Shown here in pieces: positions 33,746-42,249 of a DNA stretch of 64,000 nt. The notes below the pieces were generated by a model. It saw nothing but the letters and a program-made list of their open reading frames with translations, did no database searches and was not told the origin of the DNA. This stretch comes from JBBROS01 sp963752225. Its GTDB lineage: Bacteria > Pseudomonadota > Alphaproteobacteria > Acetobacterales > Acetobacteraceae. The position numbers were made by a program, and so were the translations under genes. The stretch is taken from NCBI GenBank assembly GCA_963752225.1, contig CAVVXS010000007.1, positions 496,001 to 560,000 of the forward strand. The letters are read 5' to 3'. Numbering within the stretch: position 1 is the first letter of the stretch; every line of letters starts with the position of its first letter.

Positions 33746-33779
33746 GCGCTGGGGCCGGCGGCCCTAGACCCGCCCGGTT

Positions 33780-34955
33780 TTACACCGCCATGCCGGCGCA
33801 CCAGCCGCTCGACCAGGCCCATTGGAAGTTGTAGCCGCCGAGCCAGCCGGTGACGTCCACCGCCTCGCCGATCGCAAACAGGCCAAGCACGGTGCGGGCT
33901 TCCATCGTCTGCGACGAGAGCCCGCCCGTGTCGATGCCGCCCAGCGTCACCTCGGCCTTGGCAAAGCCCTCGGTGCCCGACGGCTGCAGCCGCCAAGCGT
34001 TCACGTCGGCGGCCAAAGCGCGCAGGCCGCGATCCGGCTGCTGGGCCATCGGCAACACCGGCAGGCGCTCCGCCAAAGCGGCCGCCAAGCGCTGCGGCAG
34101 CAACTCGGCCAGAACCGTTCGCGGCTCGGCGCGCGGGCGTCGGCGCTTGCCGTCGAGCAGGGCCGCGGCGGCGTCGGTGCCGGGCAGCATGTCGAGCGTG
34201 ATCGGCGCCCCGCTCTCCAGGTAGGACGACGCTTGCAGCACGGCCGGGCCGGACAGGCCGCGATGGGTGAACAGCAGCGCCTCGGTGAAGGCCATCTTCC
34301 CCGCCCGTGCGACCACTTGCAGCGCCACCCCGCTCAACGGGCGCATCGTTTCGAGCAAGGCCCCATCGAAGGTGAGCGGCACCAAGCCCGGCCGGACCGG
34401 CGTGAGCGCGAGGCCGAACCGGCCGGCCACGTCATGGGCGAAGCGGCTGGCGCCCAGCTTCGGGATCGACAGGCCGCCGGTCGCCAGCACCAGGGTCGGC
34501 GCCTCGAGCGGTCCCGCGTCGGTTTCGATCCGGAACCGGTCGCTGCGCGTCACATCCGTCACCCGCACGCCCAGCCGCACCTCCACCCCGCCGGCGGCGC
34601 ATTCGGCCAGCAGCATGGCAACGATCTGGCGCGCCGAGCCGTCGCAGAACAGCTGTCCCAGCGTCTTCTCGTGGTAGGCGATGCCGTGCCGGCGCACGAG
34701 GGCGATGAAGTCGGCGGGCGTGTAACGAGCCAGTGCCGAGCGGCAGAAGCGTGGGTTGCTGCCGAGGAACCGGTCCGGGACGGTGTGCTCGTTGGTGAAA
34801 TTGCACCGCCCGCCGCCCGAGATCAGGATCTTCGCCCCGGCCTCCCGGTTGTGGTCCAGCAGCGCGACCCGGCGGCCGCGCCCGCCGGCCACGGCGGCGC
34901 ACATCAGCCCGGCAGCGCCGGCGCCGATGACAACCGTATCGAATTGCCGCGTCAT
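33780..34955 (-). CDS. HI0933-family FAD-dependent oxidoreductase (YhiN/aminoacetone oxidase-like)
   Basis: A 391-residue flavoprotein of the HI0933/BaiN family. The FAD dinucleotide fold is FDTVVIGAGAAGLMCAAVAG at the N-terminus, followed by AGAKILISGGGRCNFTNE, diagnostic of the family; LGQLFCDGSARQIV and LVLATGGLSIPKLGASR follow, and the end carries GLFAIGEAVDVTGWLGGYN then QWAWSSGWCAG. Members are variously annotated; the reaction is not established for most. An ORF extension upstream to 35537 runs antisense through the permease gene and is discounted. Divergent from the AI-2E-type permease by 84 bases. Confidence 0.9.
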   Translation of the reverse strand: MTRQFDTVVIGAGAAGLMCAAVAGGRGRRVALLDHNREAGAKILISGGGRCNFTNEHTVPDRFLGSNPRFCRSALARYTPADFIALVRRHGIAYHEKTLGQLFCDGSARQIVAMLLAECAAGGVEVRLGVRVTDVTRSDRFRIETDAGPLEAPTLVLATGGLSIPKLGASRFAHDVAGRFGLALTPVRPGLVPLTFDGALLETMRPLSGVALQVVARAGKMAFTEALLFTHRGLSGPAVLQASSYLESGAPITLDMLPGTDAAAALLDGKRRRPRAEPRTVLAELLPQRLAAALAERLPVLPMAQQPDRGLRALAADVNAWRLQPSGTEGFAKAEVTLGGIDTGGLSSQTMEARTVLGLFAIGEAVDVTGWLGGYNFQWAWSSGWCAGMAV

Positions 34956-35039
34956 CGAAGGGGTTCTGCGCTTAATCGGGCGATCGCTCAACGCCGGCGC
35001 CCACCGTGCGTTCAGAGCACCAACAGCGGAACGACAACC

Positions 35040-36932
35040 ATGCCCATCCAATCGATCACCACGAACGGCCTCAAAACCAAGATCAAGGCGGCCGAAACGC
35101 CGACCCCGAGCAGCATGATGACGCTCGCCGTCGCGGTCGTGGTGATCGCGGGCCTTTACGTCGGGCGCGAGGTGCTGATCCCGATCACGCTCGCCATCCT
35201 GTTGAGCTTCGTGCTGGCGCCGCTGGTCGCGCGGCTGCGGCGGATCGGCTTGTGGCGGGTGCCCTCGGTGTTCCTCGCGGTGTTCCTGGCGCTGGGCATC
35301 ATCCTGGCCCTCGGCGTCGTCATCGGCACGCAGATCACCCAGCTCGGCGCCCGGTCCAGCGAGTACGCCTTCACGGTCGAGCAGAAGGTCGGGGTGGTGC
35401 GTGACTACGTCACCAAGCAGGCCACCGTCCTGTCGAGCAGGCTCGGCCGCAGCACCGACGAAGCGCCGAAACCCGCAACCCAGCCGGCCAAGCCCGGCGG
35501 CGAGGACAAGCCCAAGCCCACCGTGGTCGAGGTGCACCAGCCCGACGCGACGCCGTTCCAGGTGATCGAGCGGGTGCTGCTGCCGGTGCTCTCGCCGTTG
35601 GGGTCGCTCGGCATCATGCTGGTCGTGGCCGTGTTCATCCTGATGCAGATGGAGGACCTGCGCGATCGCATGATCCGCCTGTTCGGCTCAGCCGACCTGC
35701 ATCGCACCACGGCCGCCATGGACGATGCGGCGGCCCGGCTCAGCCGCTACTTCCTCACCCAGCTCGCGATGAACGCCTCGTTCGGAGTGGTGGTCGCGGT
35801 CGGGTTGTTCCTGATCGGGGTGCCGAGCCCGGCGCTGTTCGGCATCATCGCCGCGCTGTTCCGCTTCATTCCCTATATCGGCGCGGTCGGCGCCGGCTTG
35901 CTGCCGATCCTGCTGGCGGCGGCGGTCGATCCCGGCTGGACGATGGCGGTCGAAACGCTCGGCATGTTCGTCGTGGTGGAGGGGATCACCGGACAGGTGC
36001 TGGAGCCGCTGGCCTACGGGCACAGCACCGGCTTGTCGCCGGTGTCGGTAGTGGTTTCGGCGATCTTCTGGACCTGGTTGTGGGGCCCGGTCGGCCTGAT
36101 TCTGTCAATGCCGCTGACCCTGCTGCTGGTGGTGCTCGGGCGCCATGTCGAGCATCTGCAGTTCATCGACGTCCTGCTCGGCGACCGGCCGGCGTTGACG
36201 CCGGCGGAGAGCTTCTATCAGCGCATGCTCGCGGGCGACGCCGACGAGGCGCTGGATCAGGCCGAGGTGCTGCTGCGCGATCAGTCGCTGTCGGACTACT
36301 ACGACGAGGTCGCGCTGCGCGGGCTGCAGATGGCTGCCAACGACTCGTTGCGCGGCGTGCTGACGTCCGAGCAGCTCAGCCACATCCAGGACTCGATCGG
36401 CGAGGTCGTCACCGACCTTGCCGACCGCGAGGATGCGGGACCGGCGGCCGAGCAGGTGCCGGGGCAGCCGAACGGAACGGTGCTGTGCGTGGCCGGGCGA
36501 GGCCCGCTGGACGAAGCGGCGTGCCTGATGCTGGCGCAGGTGCTGGCCAAGCGCGGCGTGAATGCGCGGGTGGTAGCGGCCGGGTCGGTGGCGCGCGGCG
36601 TGATCGACGGGCTCGACATGTCCGGGGTGGACCTGGTCTGCGTCTCCTACCTCGAAGCGGCCGGCAGCCTGTCGGCGCTGCGCTATTTGATGCGGCGGCT
36701 ACGCCAGCGTGCGCCGGGCCTGCACACGATCGTCGGCTTGTGGCAGGCTGACGCCACGTTGGTTGCCGAGGACCGGATGCGCACCATGGTGGGAGCCGAT
36801 CTCTACACGAACTCGTTGCGTGAGGCAGTCGCTGCGTGCCTGGCCCGCCTGCCGCATATCCGGCAGCCCGAGCCGACCGAGCCCGAGCCGGCCAACGAGG
36901 CGCCCGGCGGACCGGCGCTGGCTCCGGCGTAA
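35040..36932 (+). CDS. AI-2E family transporter with C-terminal cytoplasmic domain
   Basis: A 630-residue membrane protein of the AI-2E transporter (YdiK/TqsA/PerM) family. Hydrophobic helices start at MTLAVAVVVIAGLYVGREVL, with a soluble insertion (about residues 105-180) rich in Lys/Pro, then helices including GSLGIMLVVAVFILMQMEDL, IPYIGAVGAGLLPILLAA and SAIFWTWLWGPVGLILSMPL. After residue 400 it becomes soluble: a helical linker (SFYQRMLAGDADEALDQAEV) and a Rossmann-like region from about residue 476 (NGTVLCVAGRGPLDEAACLM ... GVDLVCVSYLEAAGSL) resembling a cobalamin-binding-type alpha/beta fold without the B12 His motif. Transport substrate unknown. Confidence 0.85.
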   Translation: MPIQSITTNGLKTKIKAAETPTPSSMMTLAVAVVVIAGLYVGREVLIPITLAILLSFVLAPLVARLRRIGLWRVPSVFLAVFLALGIILALGVVIGTQITQLGARSSEYAFTVEQKVGVVRDYVTKQATVLSSRLGRSTDEAPKPATQPAKPGGEDKPKPTVVEVHQPDATPFQVIERVLLPVLSPLGSLGIMLVVAVFILMQMEDLRDRMIRLFGSADLHRTTAAMDDAAARLSRYFLTQLAMNASFGVVVAVGLFLIGVPSPALFGIIAALFRFIPYIGAVGAGLLPILLAAAVDPGWTMAVETLGMFVVVEGITGQVLEPLAYGHSTGLSPVSVVVSAIFWTWLWGPVGLILSMPLTLLLVVLGRHVEHLQFIDVLLGDRPALTPAESFYQRMLAGDADEALDQAEVLLRDQSLSDYYDEVALRGLQMAANDSLRGVLTSEQLSHIQDSIGEVVTDLADREDAGPAAEQVPGQPNGTVLCVAGRGPLDEAACLMLAQVLAKRGVNARVVAAGSVARGVIDGLDMSGVDLVCVSYLEAAGSLSALRYLMRRLRQRAPGLHTIVGLWQADATLVAEDRMRTMVGADLYTNSLREAVAACLARLPHIRQPEPTEPEPANEAPGGPALAPA

Positions 36933-36963
36933 CGGCCATGCCGGGCGGCACGAACAAGCGCTC

Positions 36964-37608
36964 ATGCTGTCCGCGGCGTTGCCCCTCGATCGATCACCCG
37001 AGCCGATGACCTCCGACGCCGCTCTCCCGTCCGGGGCGCGGTCCGCGGCAGCCGAGCCGATGCGCTGGCGCGAGCTGATGGCGGCGGCGCAAGCGGGCGA
37101 TGCCCAGGCCTATCGCGGGCTGCTGACGGAATGCGTGCCGCTGATCCGTCGACTGGCGCGGCAAGCCGGCGCCGACGCCAGCAGCGTCGATGATGTCGTG
37201 CAGGACACCCTGGTCACCATCCACCGCGCCCGCCACACCTTCGACCCGGCGCGGCCGTTCGTTCCGTGGCTGCGGGCGATCGTGCAGCGCCGGGCGATCG
37301 ACGCGCGGCGGCGGACCGGCCGTCATGCCTCGCGTGAGCTGCACGTGCCGTTGGCGTACGAAAGCCACCCCGACCCGGCGGCCGGGGCCGAGCAGCATGT
37401 CAGCGAGCAGGGCCGGGCGGCCCGGCTGGCAGAGGCGGTGGCCTTGCTTCCGCCGGGTCAGCGGGAAGCCCTGGAGCAGCTCGGTTTGCAGGAACGGAGC
37501 TTGCGCGACGTGTCGGCGAGCACGGGGCGCAGCGTCGGCGCCTTGAAGGTCAACCTGCACCGGGCGTTGCGGTCGCTGCGCACGATCCTCGGACCGGACG
37601 AGCCATGA
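36964..37608 (+). CDS. ECF-type RNA polymerase sigma factor
   Basis: A 214-residue sigma-70 family factor of extracytoplasmic function type. Region 2 is QAYRGLLTECVPLIRRLARQ, then SVDDVVQDTLVTIHRARH and PWLRAIVQRRAIDARRR; region 4 is LPPGQREALEQLGLQERSLR with a recognition helix near the end (GRSVGALKVNLHRALRSL). The downstream gene, overlapping by 4 bases, encodes its NrsF-type (DUF1109) membrane anti-sigma factor, as for SigF of Caulobacter, which responds to oxidants or metals. ATG 36964 is the first in-frame start after the permease; ATG 37006 is also possible. Confidence 0.9.
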   Translation: MLSAALPLDRSPEPMTSDAALPSGARSAAAEPMRWRELMAAAQAGDAQAYRGLLTECVPLIRRLARQAGADASSVDDVVQDTLVTIHRARHTFDPARPFVPWLRAIVQRRAIDARRRTGRHASRELHVPLAYESHPDPAAGAEQHVSEQGRAARLAEAVALLPPGQREALEQLGLQERSLRDVSASTGRSVGALKVNLHRALRSLRTILGPDEP

Positions 37609-38237
37609 ACCATGATCGGGTGATCGCCTCGCTCGCCTCGGACCTCCAGCCCGTCCGGCGCTTGCGCCCGCCGGCCTGGCGTGCGGGCGGGTGGCTGCTG
37701 CTGGTGGCGATCTTGGGAGCGGCCCTGGCGATGACCTCGGACCTGCCAACAACGCGGCAGCGGCTGGCCGACGCGGCGGATTTGCGCTGGGCAATGCTGG
37801 GGTCGGTGCTGACGGCGGTCTGTGCGGCGCTGGCGGCATTCGAGCTGAGCGTGCCGGGCCGCTCGCGCCTGTGGATGGCGTTGCCGGCGCCCCCGGCGCT
37901 GCTGTGGCTGGGCGCCAGCGGGTGGGGGTGCTTGCGCGGCTGGGGCATCCCGGGCGTGCCGCCGGTCGACATGCCGGTTGCGATGCATTGCGTGTCGTTC
38001 ATCGCGCTGGTCTCGCTGCCGCTTTCGGCGGTCCTACTGTGGATGCTGCGGCTGTCCTGCCCGCTTTGGCCGGGGCGCACGGCGGCGATGGCCGGGTTGG
38101 CGGCGGCGGCGGCGGCGGCCAGCCTGCTCACGCTGTTCCACGAGCACGATGCGTCGGCGGTGGACTTGGCGATGCACCTGATTGCGGTGACGCTGGTCGT
38201 GCTGGCCACCCGGCTGGCGGGCGCCCGCGCGGGTTAA
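37605..38237 (+). CDS. nrsF: NrsF/DUF1109 family membrane anti-sigma factor
   Basis: A 210-residue integral membrane protein with a short cytoplasmic N-terminus (MNHDRVIASLASDLQPVRRL) and about six hydrophobic helices, e.g. GGWLLLVAILGAALAM, AMLGSVLTAVCAALAAFEL, FIALVSLPLSAVLLWML, AMHLIAVTLVVLATRLAG. The start overlaps the sigma factor stop (ATGA). Family proteins (NrsF/OsrA) hold a SigF-type sigma factor inactive and carry conserved Cys; here WGCLRGW and MHCVSF lie in loops. Its stop shares the TTAA with the stop of the convergent ccrM gene. Confidence 0.87.
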   Translation: MNHDRVIASLASDLQPVRRLRPPAWRAGGWLLLVAILGAALAMTSDLPTTRQRLADAADLRWAMLGSVLTAVCAALAAFELSVPGRSRLWMALPAPPALLWLGASGWGCLRGWGIPGVPPVDMPVAMHCVSFIALVSLPLSAVLLWMLRLSCPLWPGRTAAMAGLAAAAAAASLLTLFHEHDASAVDLAMHLIAVTLVVLATRLAGARAG

Positions 38238-39340
38238 GCCGGCGCCGCGGCCTCGGCCAGGACCAATTGCCGTAGCGTATCCAGCGGCACCAGCCGGCCG
38301 TCGCGTTCGAGGTGCCAGAAGATCCAGCCGTTGCAGCTCGGCGCGTTCTGCACCGTGGCGCCGACCTTGTGGATACTGCCGGTCGTGAGCCCCGAGGACA
38401 GCGTCCCGTCCGCGGCCACCACGGCGCTGACCCGGCGCTGCTTGTCCATCAGCACGGTGCCGGGCGGCACCAAGCCGCGCTCGACGAGGCTGCCGAACGG
38501 CAGCCGGATGGCGTCCCGCTTGGTCGGCGCCGTCGCCAGACCGCCCGCCGGCGCGCGGCGCTCGCGGCGGACGCGGGCCCAAGCCGCCTCCACATAGGCC
38601 GGGTGCCGTTCGATGCCGATCCAGCGCCGGTGCAGCCGCTTCGCCACCGCGGCGGTCGTGCCGGTGCCGAGGAACGGGTCGAGCACGACGTCCTCCGGCA
38701 GCGTGCTGCTCAAGAGGATACGGTGCAGCAAGGCTTCCGGCTTCTGCGTCGGATGCAACTTCAGCCCGTGCGCGTTGCGCAGCCGTTCCGGCCCGGTGCA
38801 AAGCGGCACCAGCCAGTCGCTGCGCATCTGCAGGTCGTCGTTGAGCGCCTTCATCGCCTGGTAATTGAAGCGATAGCGGCTGTCGCGGCTGCGGGCGGCC
38901 CAGATGATGGTCTCGTGCGCGTTGGTGAAGCGGCGCCCGCGGAAGTTCGGCATCGGGTTCGACTTGCGCCAAACGATGTCGTTGAGGATCCAGAACCCGA
39001 GGTCCTGCAGGATCGCCCCGATCCGGAAGATGTTGTGGTAGGCGCCGATCACCCAGATGGTCCCGTCCTTCTGCAGCAAGCGGCGGCACTCGCCGAGCCA
39101 GGCGCGGGTGAAGCGGTCGTACTCCTCGAAGTCGGCGAACCGGTCCCACTCGTCGTCCACCCCGTCCACCAGGCTGTCGTCGGGCCGGCGCAGTTCGCCG
39201 CGGAGTTGCAGGTTGTACGGCGGGTCGGCGAAGATGCAGTCGACCGATGCCGGGGGCAGCATCGCCATCGTGGTGACGCAGTCGCCCAGCAGTATTTGAT
39301 CGAGCGGCAGTTCGCGACCGGCGTCCAAGGTATCCCCCAA
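38234..39340 (-). CDS. ccrM: CcrM-type GANTC adenine DNA methyltransferase
   Basis: A 368-residue orphan adenine N6-methyltransferase of the CcrM family, which methylates the adenine of GANTC and is cell-cycle regulated in alphaproteobacteria. Motifs: catalytic FADPPYNLQLRG near residue 40, IWVIGAYHNIFRIG, NDIVWRKSNPMPNFRGRRF, HETIIWAARS, HPTQKPEALLHRIL, and the SAM motif LDPFLGTGTTAAVA near 220. The C-terminal 85 residues form the family's DNA-binding extension with SCNGWIFWHLERDG. The start is TTG at 39340; an ATG ten bases upstream is in another frame. It is followed in the opposite direction by nrsF, sharing four bases. rnhB lies upstream in the same direction. Confidence 0.95.
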   Translation of the reverse strand: MGDTLDAGRELPLDQILLGDCVTTMAMLPPASVDCIFADPPYNLQLRGELRRPDDSLVDGVDDEWDRFADFEEYDRFTRAWLGECRRLLQKDGTIWVIGAYHNIFRIGAILQDLGFWILNDIVWRKSNPMPNFRGRRFTNAHETIIWAARSRDSRYRFNYQAMKALNDDLQMRSDWLVPLCTGPERLRNAHGLKLHPTQKPEALLHRILLSSTLPEDVVLDPFLGTGTTAAVAKRLHRRWIGIERHPAYVEAAWARVRRERRAPAGGLATAPTKRDAIRLPFGSLVERGLVPPGTVLMDKQRRVSAVVAADGTLSSGLTTGSIHKVGATVQNAPSCNGWIFWHLERDGRLVPLDTLRQLVLAEAAAPA

Positions 39341-39412
39341 CGCCAGGCATCGTGCCGATGGCGACGAAGCCGGGTCAACCCGGCCGGTGGCGGCGCTCCG
39401 CGAACTGCGGCG

Positions 39413-40036
39413 CTAGGCCGCGGCTGCCTCGAGCAGCAGGCGAACCGAGCCGAACGCGGCGCGGTGGTGCGGCGTCGCCCCGTGCGTAAGCAGGGCGGCG
39501 CGGTGGGCGCGGGTGCCATAGCCGGCATTCTCGTGCCAGCCGTAATGCGGGTGCCGGGCCGCGAGCCGGGCCATCGCGCGGTCGCGCACCACCTTGGCGA
39601 CGATGCTGGCGGCGGCAATCGACAGGGAGGTGGCGTCGCCGTCGATGCAGCAGCGGCTGGGGCAGGGCAGCGCCGGCGCGCAATTGCCGTCGATCAGCGC
39701 GAGGTCGGGCAGGCCGGGCAAGCGGCCGACCGCCCTCCGCATGGCCAGCATGGCCGCATGGAGGATGTTGAGGCGAAGGATCTCCGCCACCGACGCGGCG
39801 CCGACGCCGATCTCGATGCCGCGGCAGCGGTGGAGGGCGTCGTAGGCGGCCAGCCGTTGGGCGGCGGTCAGCGCCTTGCTGTCGTCGATCAGCGGCCGGA
39901 GCCGGCGCGGGATGCCGGCGGCGAACACCACGGCGCAGGCCACCACCGGTCCGGCGAGCGGCCCGCGCCCGACCTCGTCCACACCGGCGACCCGGCCGCC
40001 ATGGTCGCGCTCGAGCTTGTCGTGGGGGCGTCGCAT
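39413..40036 (-). CDS. rnhB: Ribonuclease HII
   Basis: A 207-residue RNase HII, which removes ribonucleotides embedded in DNA. Conserved D-E-G-R-G motif form VAGVDEVGRGPLAGPVV near residue 16 gives the metal ligands, followed by DDSKALTAAQRLAAYD, LALIDGN and SIAAASIVAKVVRDRAM, then YGWHENAGYGTRAH. All are standard. It lies 72 bases upstream of ccrM on the same strand, the common alphaproteobacterial arrangement, and the pair is probably one operon. Confidence 0.96.
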   Translation of the reverse strand: MRRPHDKLERDHGGRVAGVDEVGRGPLAGPVVACAVVFAAGIPRRLRPLIDDSKALTAAQRLAAYDALHRCRGIEIGVGAASVAEILRLNILHAAMLAMRRAVGRLPGLPDLALIDGNCAPALPCPSRCCIDGDATSLSIAAASIVAKVVRDRAMARLAARHPHYGWHENAGYGTRAHRAALLTHGATPHHRAAFGSVRLLLEAAAA

Positions 40037-40236
40037 GCACGGTGCTTAGCAGGTCCGGCCCCGAGTCTTGAAGAAGGCCCCCGTCGAAGAAGGACCGTCT
40101 TGCCGCCGGGCCCGGCAGGGGCGTGCGGCAACGCAACCGCGCGGCCCGGCGTTGAAGCCATCCAGGTTGATGATCGGCACCCGCCGCATCACCTGTTGAC
40201 CGCAACGGCGCGCCGTTCAAGGCTGCGCCATACCGC

Positions 40237-40674
40237 ATGAGGCTCCCCGTGCCAGACAGCACTCCGCCCAACGTATGGCAGCCCGACCGCACCGCAGTCG
40301 CCCCGGCCTGGCCCGTGCCCCCGCTGCTGACGGCCATGTGGCGCGGCGCCCGCGGCCTGTGCCCGGCATGCGGCAAGACCCGTGCGTTTGCCGGCTATCT
40401 CGAGGTGGTGCCGGTGTGCAGCAACTGCACCGCGCCGCTGGGCGCGTTCCGCGCCGACGACGCCCCGCCCTACTTCACCATCTTCATCGTCGGCCACCTG
40501 CTGGCGCCGATGATCTTCGGGGTAGAAACTCTCTACCACCCGGACCTGTGGCTGCAGGCGGCGATCTGGCTGCCGGTGTGCCTGGTGATGTGCCTGGTCT
40601 TGCTGCGTCCCGTCAAAGGCGCGACGCTCGGGCTGATGTTGAAGCTTGGCATGGTCAAGTCGGACGACGCGTGA
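40237..40674 (+). CDS. DUF983 family membrane protein
   Basis: A 145-residue protein with a zinc-ribbon-like N-terminal part (GLCPACGKTRAF and PVCSNCTAPLGAFRADDAP) and two transmembrane helices (FTIFIVGHLLAPMIFG; AIWLPVCLVMCLVLLRPVKG). This matches DUF983, widespread in alphaproteobacteria, sometimes near cytochrome oxidase genes, of unknown function. The next gene starts with a GTG overlapping its stop (GTGA). The 200-base gap before it (40037-40236, divergent from rnhB) shows a GC hairpin but no clear promoter. Confidence 0.88.
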   Translation: MRLPVPDSTPPNVWQPDRTAVAPAWPVPPLLTAMWRGARGLCPACGKTRAFAGYLEVVPVCSNCTAPLGAFRADDAPPYFTIFIVGHLLAPMIFGVETLYHPDLWLQAAIWLPVCLVMCLVLLRPVKGATLGLMLKLGMVKSDDA

Positions 40675-41156
40675 CCGCGACCCGGCTGCTGCAGGTGGTG
40701 CTGGACGGGGAGGCGCTGACCCGGCTGTCCCCGATTCTTGAGGCGGACCGTGCCCAGGCCGTGGCCGACCTCGAGGCCGAGAACAACTTCGCACTCTGCG
40801 CACAAGGCGGCCGAAGCCCGCCGCCCGGGCCTTATTTGCTGCGGCTGTCGATCCAGGAGGGCCGCCTGGTGTTCGACGTGCGCAACGAGGCGGACGAACC
40901 GATCACCGCCCTGGGCCTGGCGCTGGGTCCGTTCCGTGGGTTGATCAAGGATTATCAGATGCTGGTCGACAGCCACATGATGGCGGTCGAGGAAGGCCGG
41001 GCCGAACGGATCCAGGCCATCGACATGGGCCGGCGCGGGCTGCACAACGAAGGTGCGGCCTTGCTGCAGGCCCGCCTGGCCAACAAGGCGGAGATCGACC
41101 AGGAAACCGCGCGCCGGCTGTTCACCCTCGTCTGCGTGCTACACACCCGAATCTAG
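40671..41156 (+). CDS. UPF0262 family protein
   Basis: A 161-residue UPF0262 protein, found almost only in alphaproteobacteria and of unknown function. Diagnostic segments are PYLLRLSIQEGRLVFDVRNE, PFRGLIKDYQMLVDSHMMAV, and AIDMGRRGLHNEGAALLQ followed by ARRLFTLVCVLHTRI. The GTG at 40671 overlaps the DUF983 stop, so the two are co-translated. It faces greB across 23 bases. Confidence 0.9.
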   Translation: MTATRLLQVVLDGEALTRLSPILEADRAQAVADLEAENNFALCAQGGRSPPPGPYLLRLSIQEGRLVFDVRNEADEPITALGLALGPFRGLIKDYQMLVDSHMMAVEEGRAERIQAIDMGRRGLHNEGAALLQARLANKAEIDQETARRLFTLVCVLHTRI

Positions 41157-41179
41157 CGTCGTCCTGGCGCTGCCCGCGC

Positions 41180-41721
<542 letters not shown>

Positions 41722-41725
<4 letters not shown>

Positions 41726-42000
41726 GTAAGGTAGGAGTGGACGATGCCGATCAACTCCTCCGCGGCGAACTTGGCGGCAACCCCGTCATCGGCGTTGACG
41801 ACCCGCGCCCGGATATGATCCTCGATCACGGTGGCGATGAAGCTGTCGAGGGCGCCTCGGCACGCGGTGGCCTGTTGCAGCAGGCTGGTGCTGTCGATGT
41901 CCTGTTCGAGGGCGCGCTGCAATGCTTCGACCTGGCCGCGAATGCGGTTGAGGCGTTTTCGAAGCTTGGTTTTGTCCGTATCCGAGTCCGGTTTCGGCAT
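41722..42000 (-). CDS. CsoR/FrmR-family metal- or formaldehyde-sensing repressor
   Basis: A 92-residue all-helical repressor of the CsoR/RcnR/FrmR family, beginning MPKPDSDTDKTKLRKRL, then NRIRGQVEALQRALEQD and VIEDHIRARV. His62 matches the family's metal ligand position, but the conserved Cys of helix 2 (Cys35 of E. coli FrmR) is Ser37 here; a Cys appears instead at position 47 (QQATACRGA). The ligand may therefore differ from the usual Cu, Ni/Co or formaldehyde. A perfect inverted repeat 10 bases upstream of the ATG is the likely self-operator. Its stop overlaps the greB TTG start. Confidence 0.88.
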
Positions 42001-42010
42001 GCCGTGAAAG

Positions 42011-42029
42011 GATACCCCGTCAGGGTATC
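42011..42029. promoter_or_regulatory. Operator of the CsoR/FrmR-family repressor
   Basis: GATACCC-CGTCA-GGGTATC is a perfect 7-bp inverted repeat with a 5-base spacer, 10 bases upstream of the repressor ATG. It has the A/T-tract-flanked G/C core known for CsoR/RcnR/FrmR operators. Divergent from it, 221 bases away, is the porin gene, so control of that gene is possible but less certain. Confidence 0.75.
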
Positions 42030-42249
42030 GGGCGCAAACAAATCCGTAACAATCCGCCCGCCAGCGCGCCTCGTTCCGGGCGATTGTGGCTGATCCGCCA
42101 CGGCCCGCCGGGCAAGCCGCGTTCCGCCGTCGCCGCCGTTCATCTTTGCTTGCCGTAGCGCGGCCTCGACGGGACAAACAGCCGAACAGCCATGGGCTCG
42201 CCGCCATGACAGCAACGCGTTGTGTGTGCTCCGGGGCGGGCGCACGCGC

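Noticed and set aside
33780..35537. Extended flavoprotein start and the matching extended permease start at 33822
   Set aside because: Both extensions run antisense through the neighbour gene and add sequence without family similarity.
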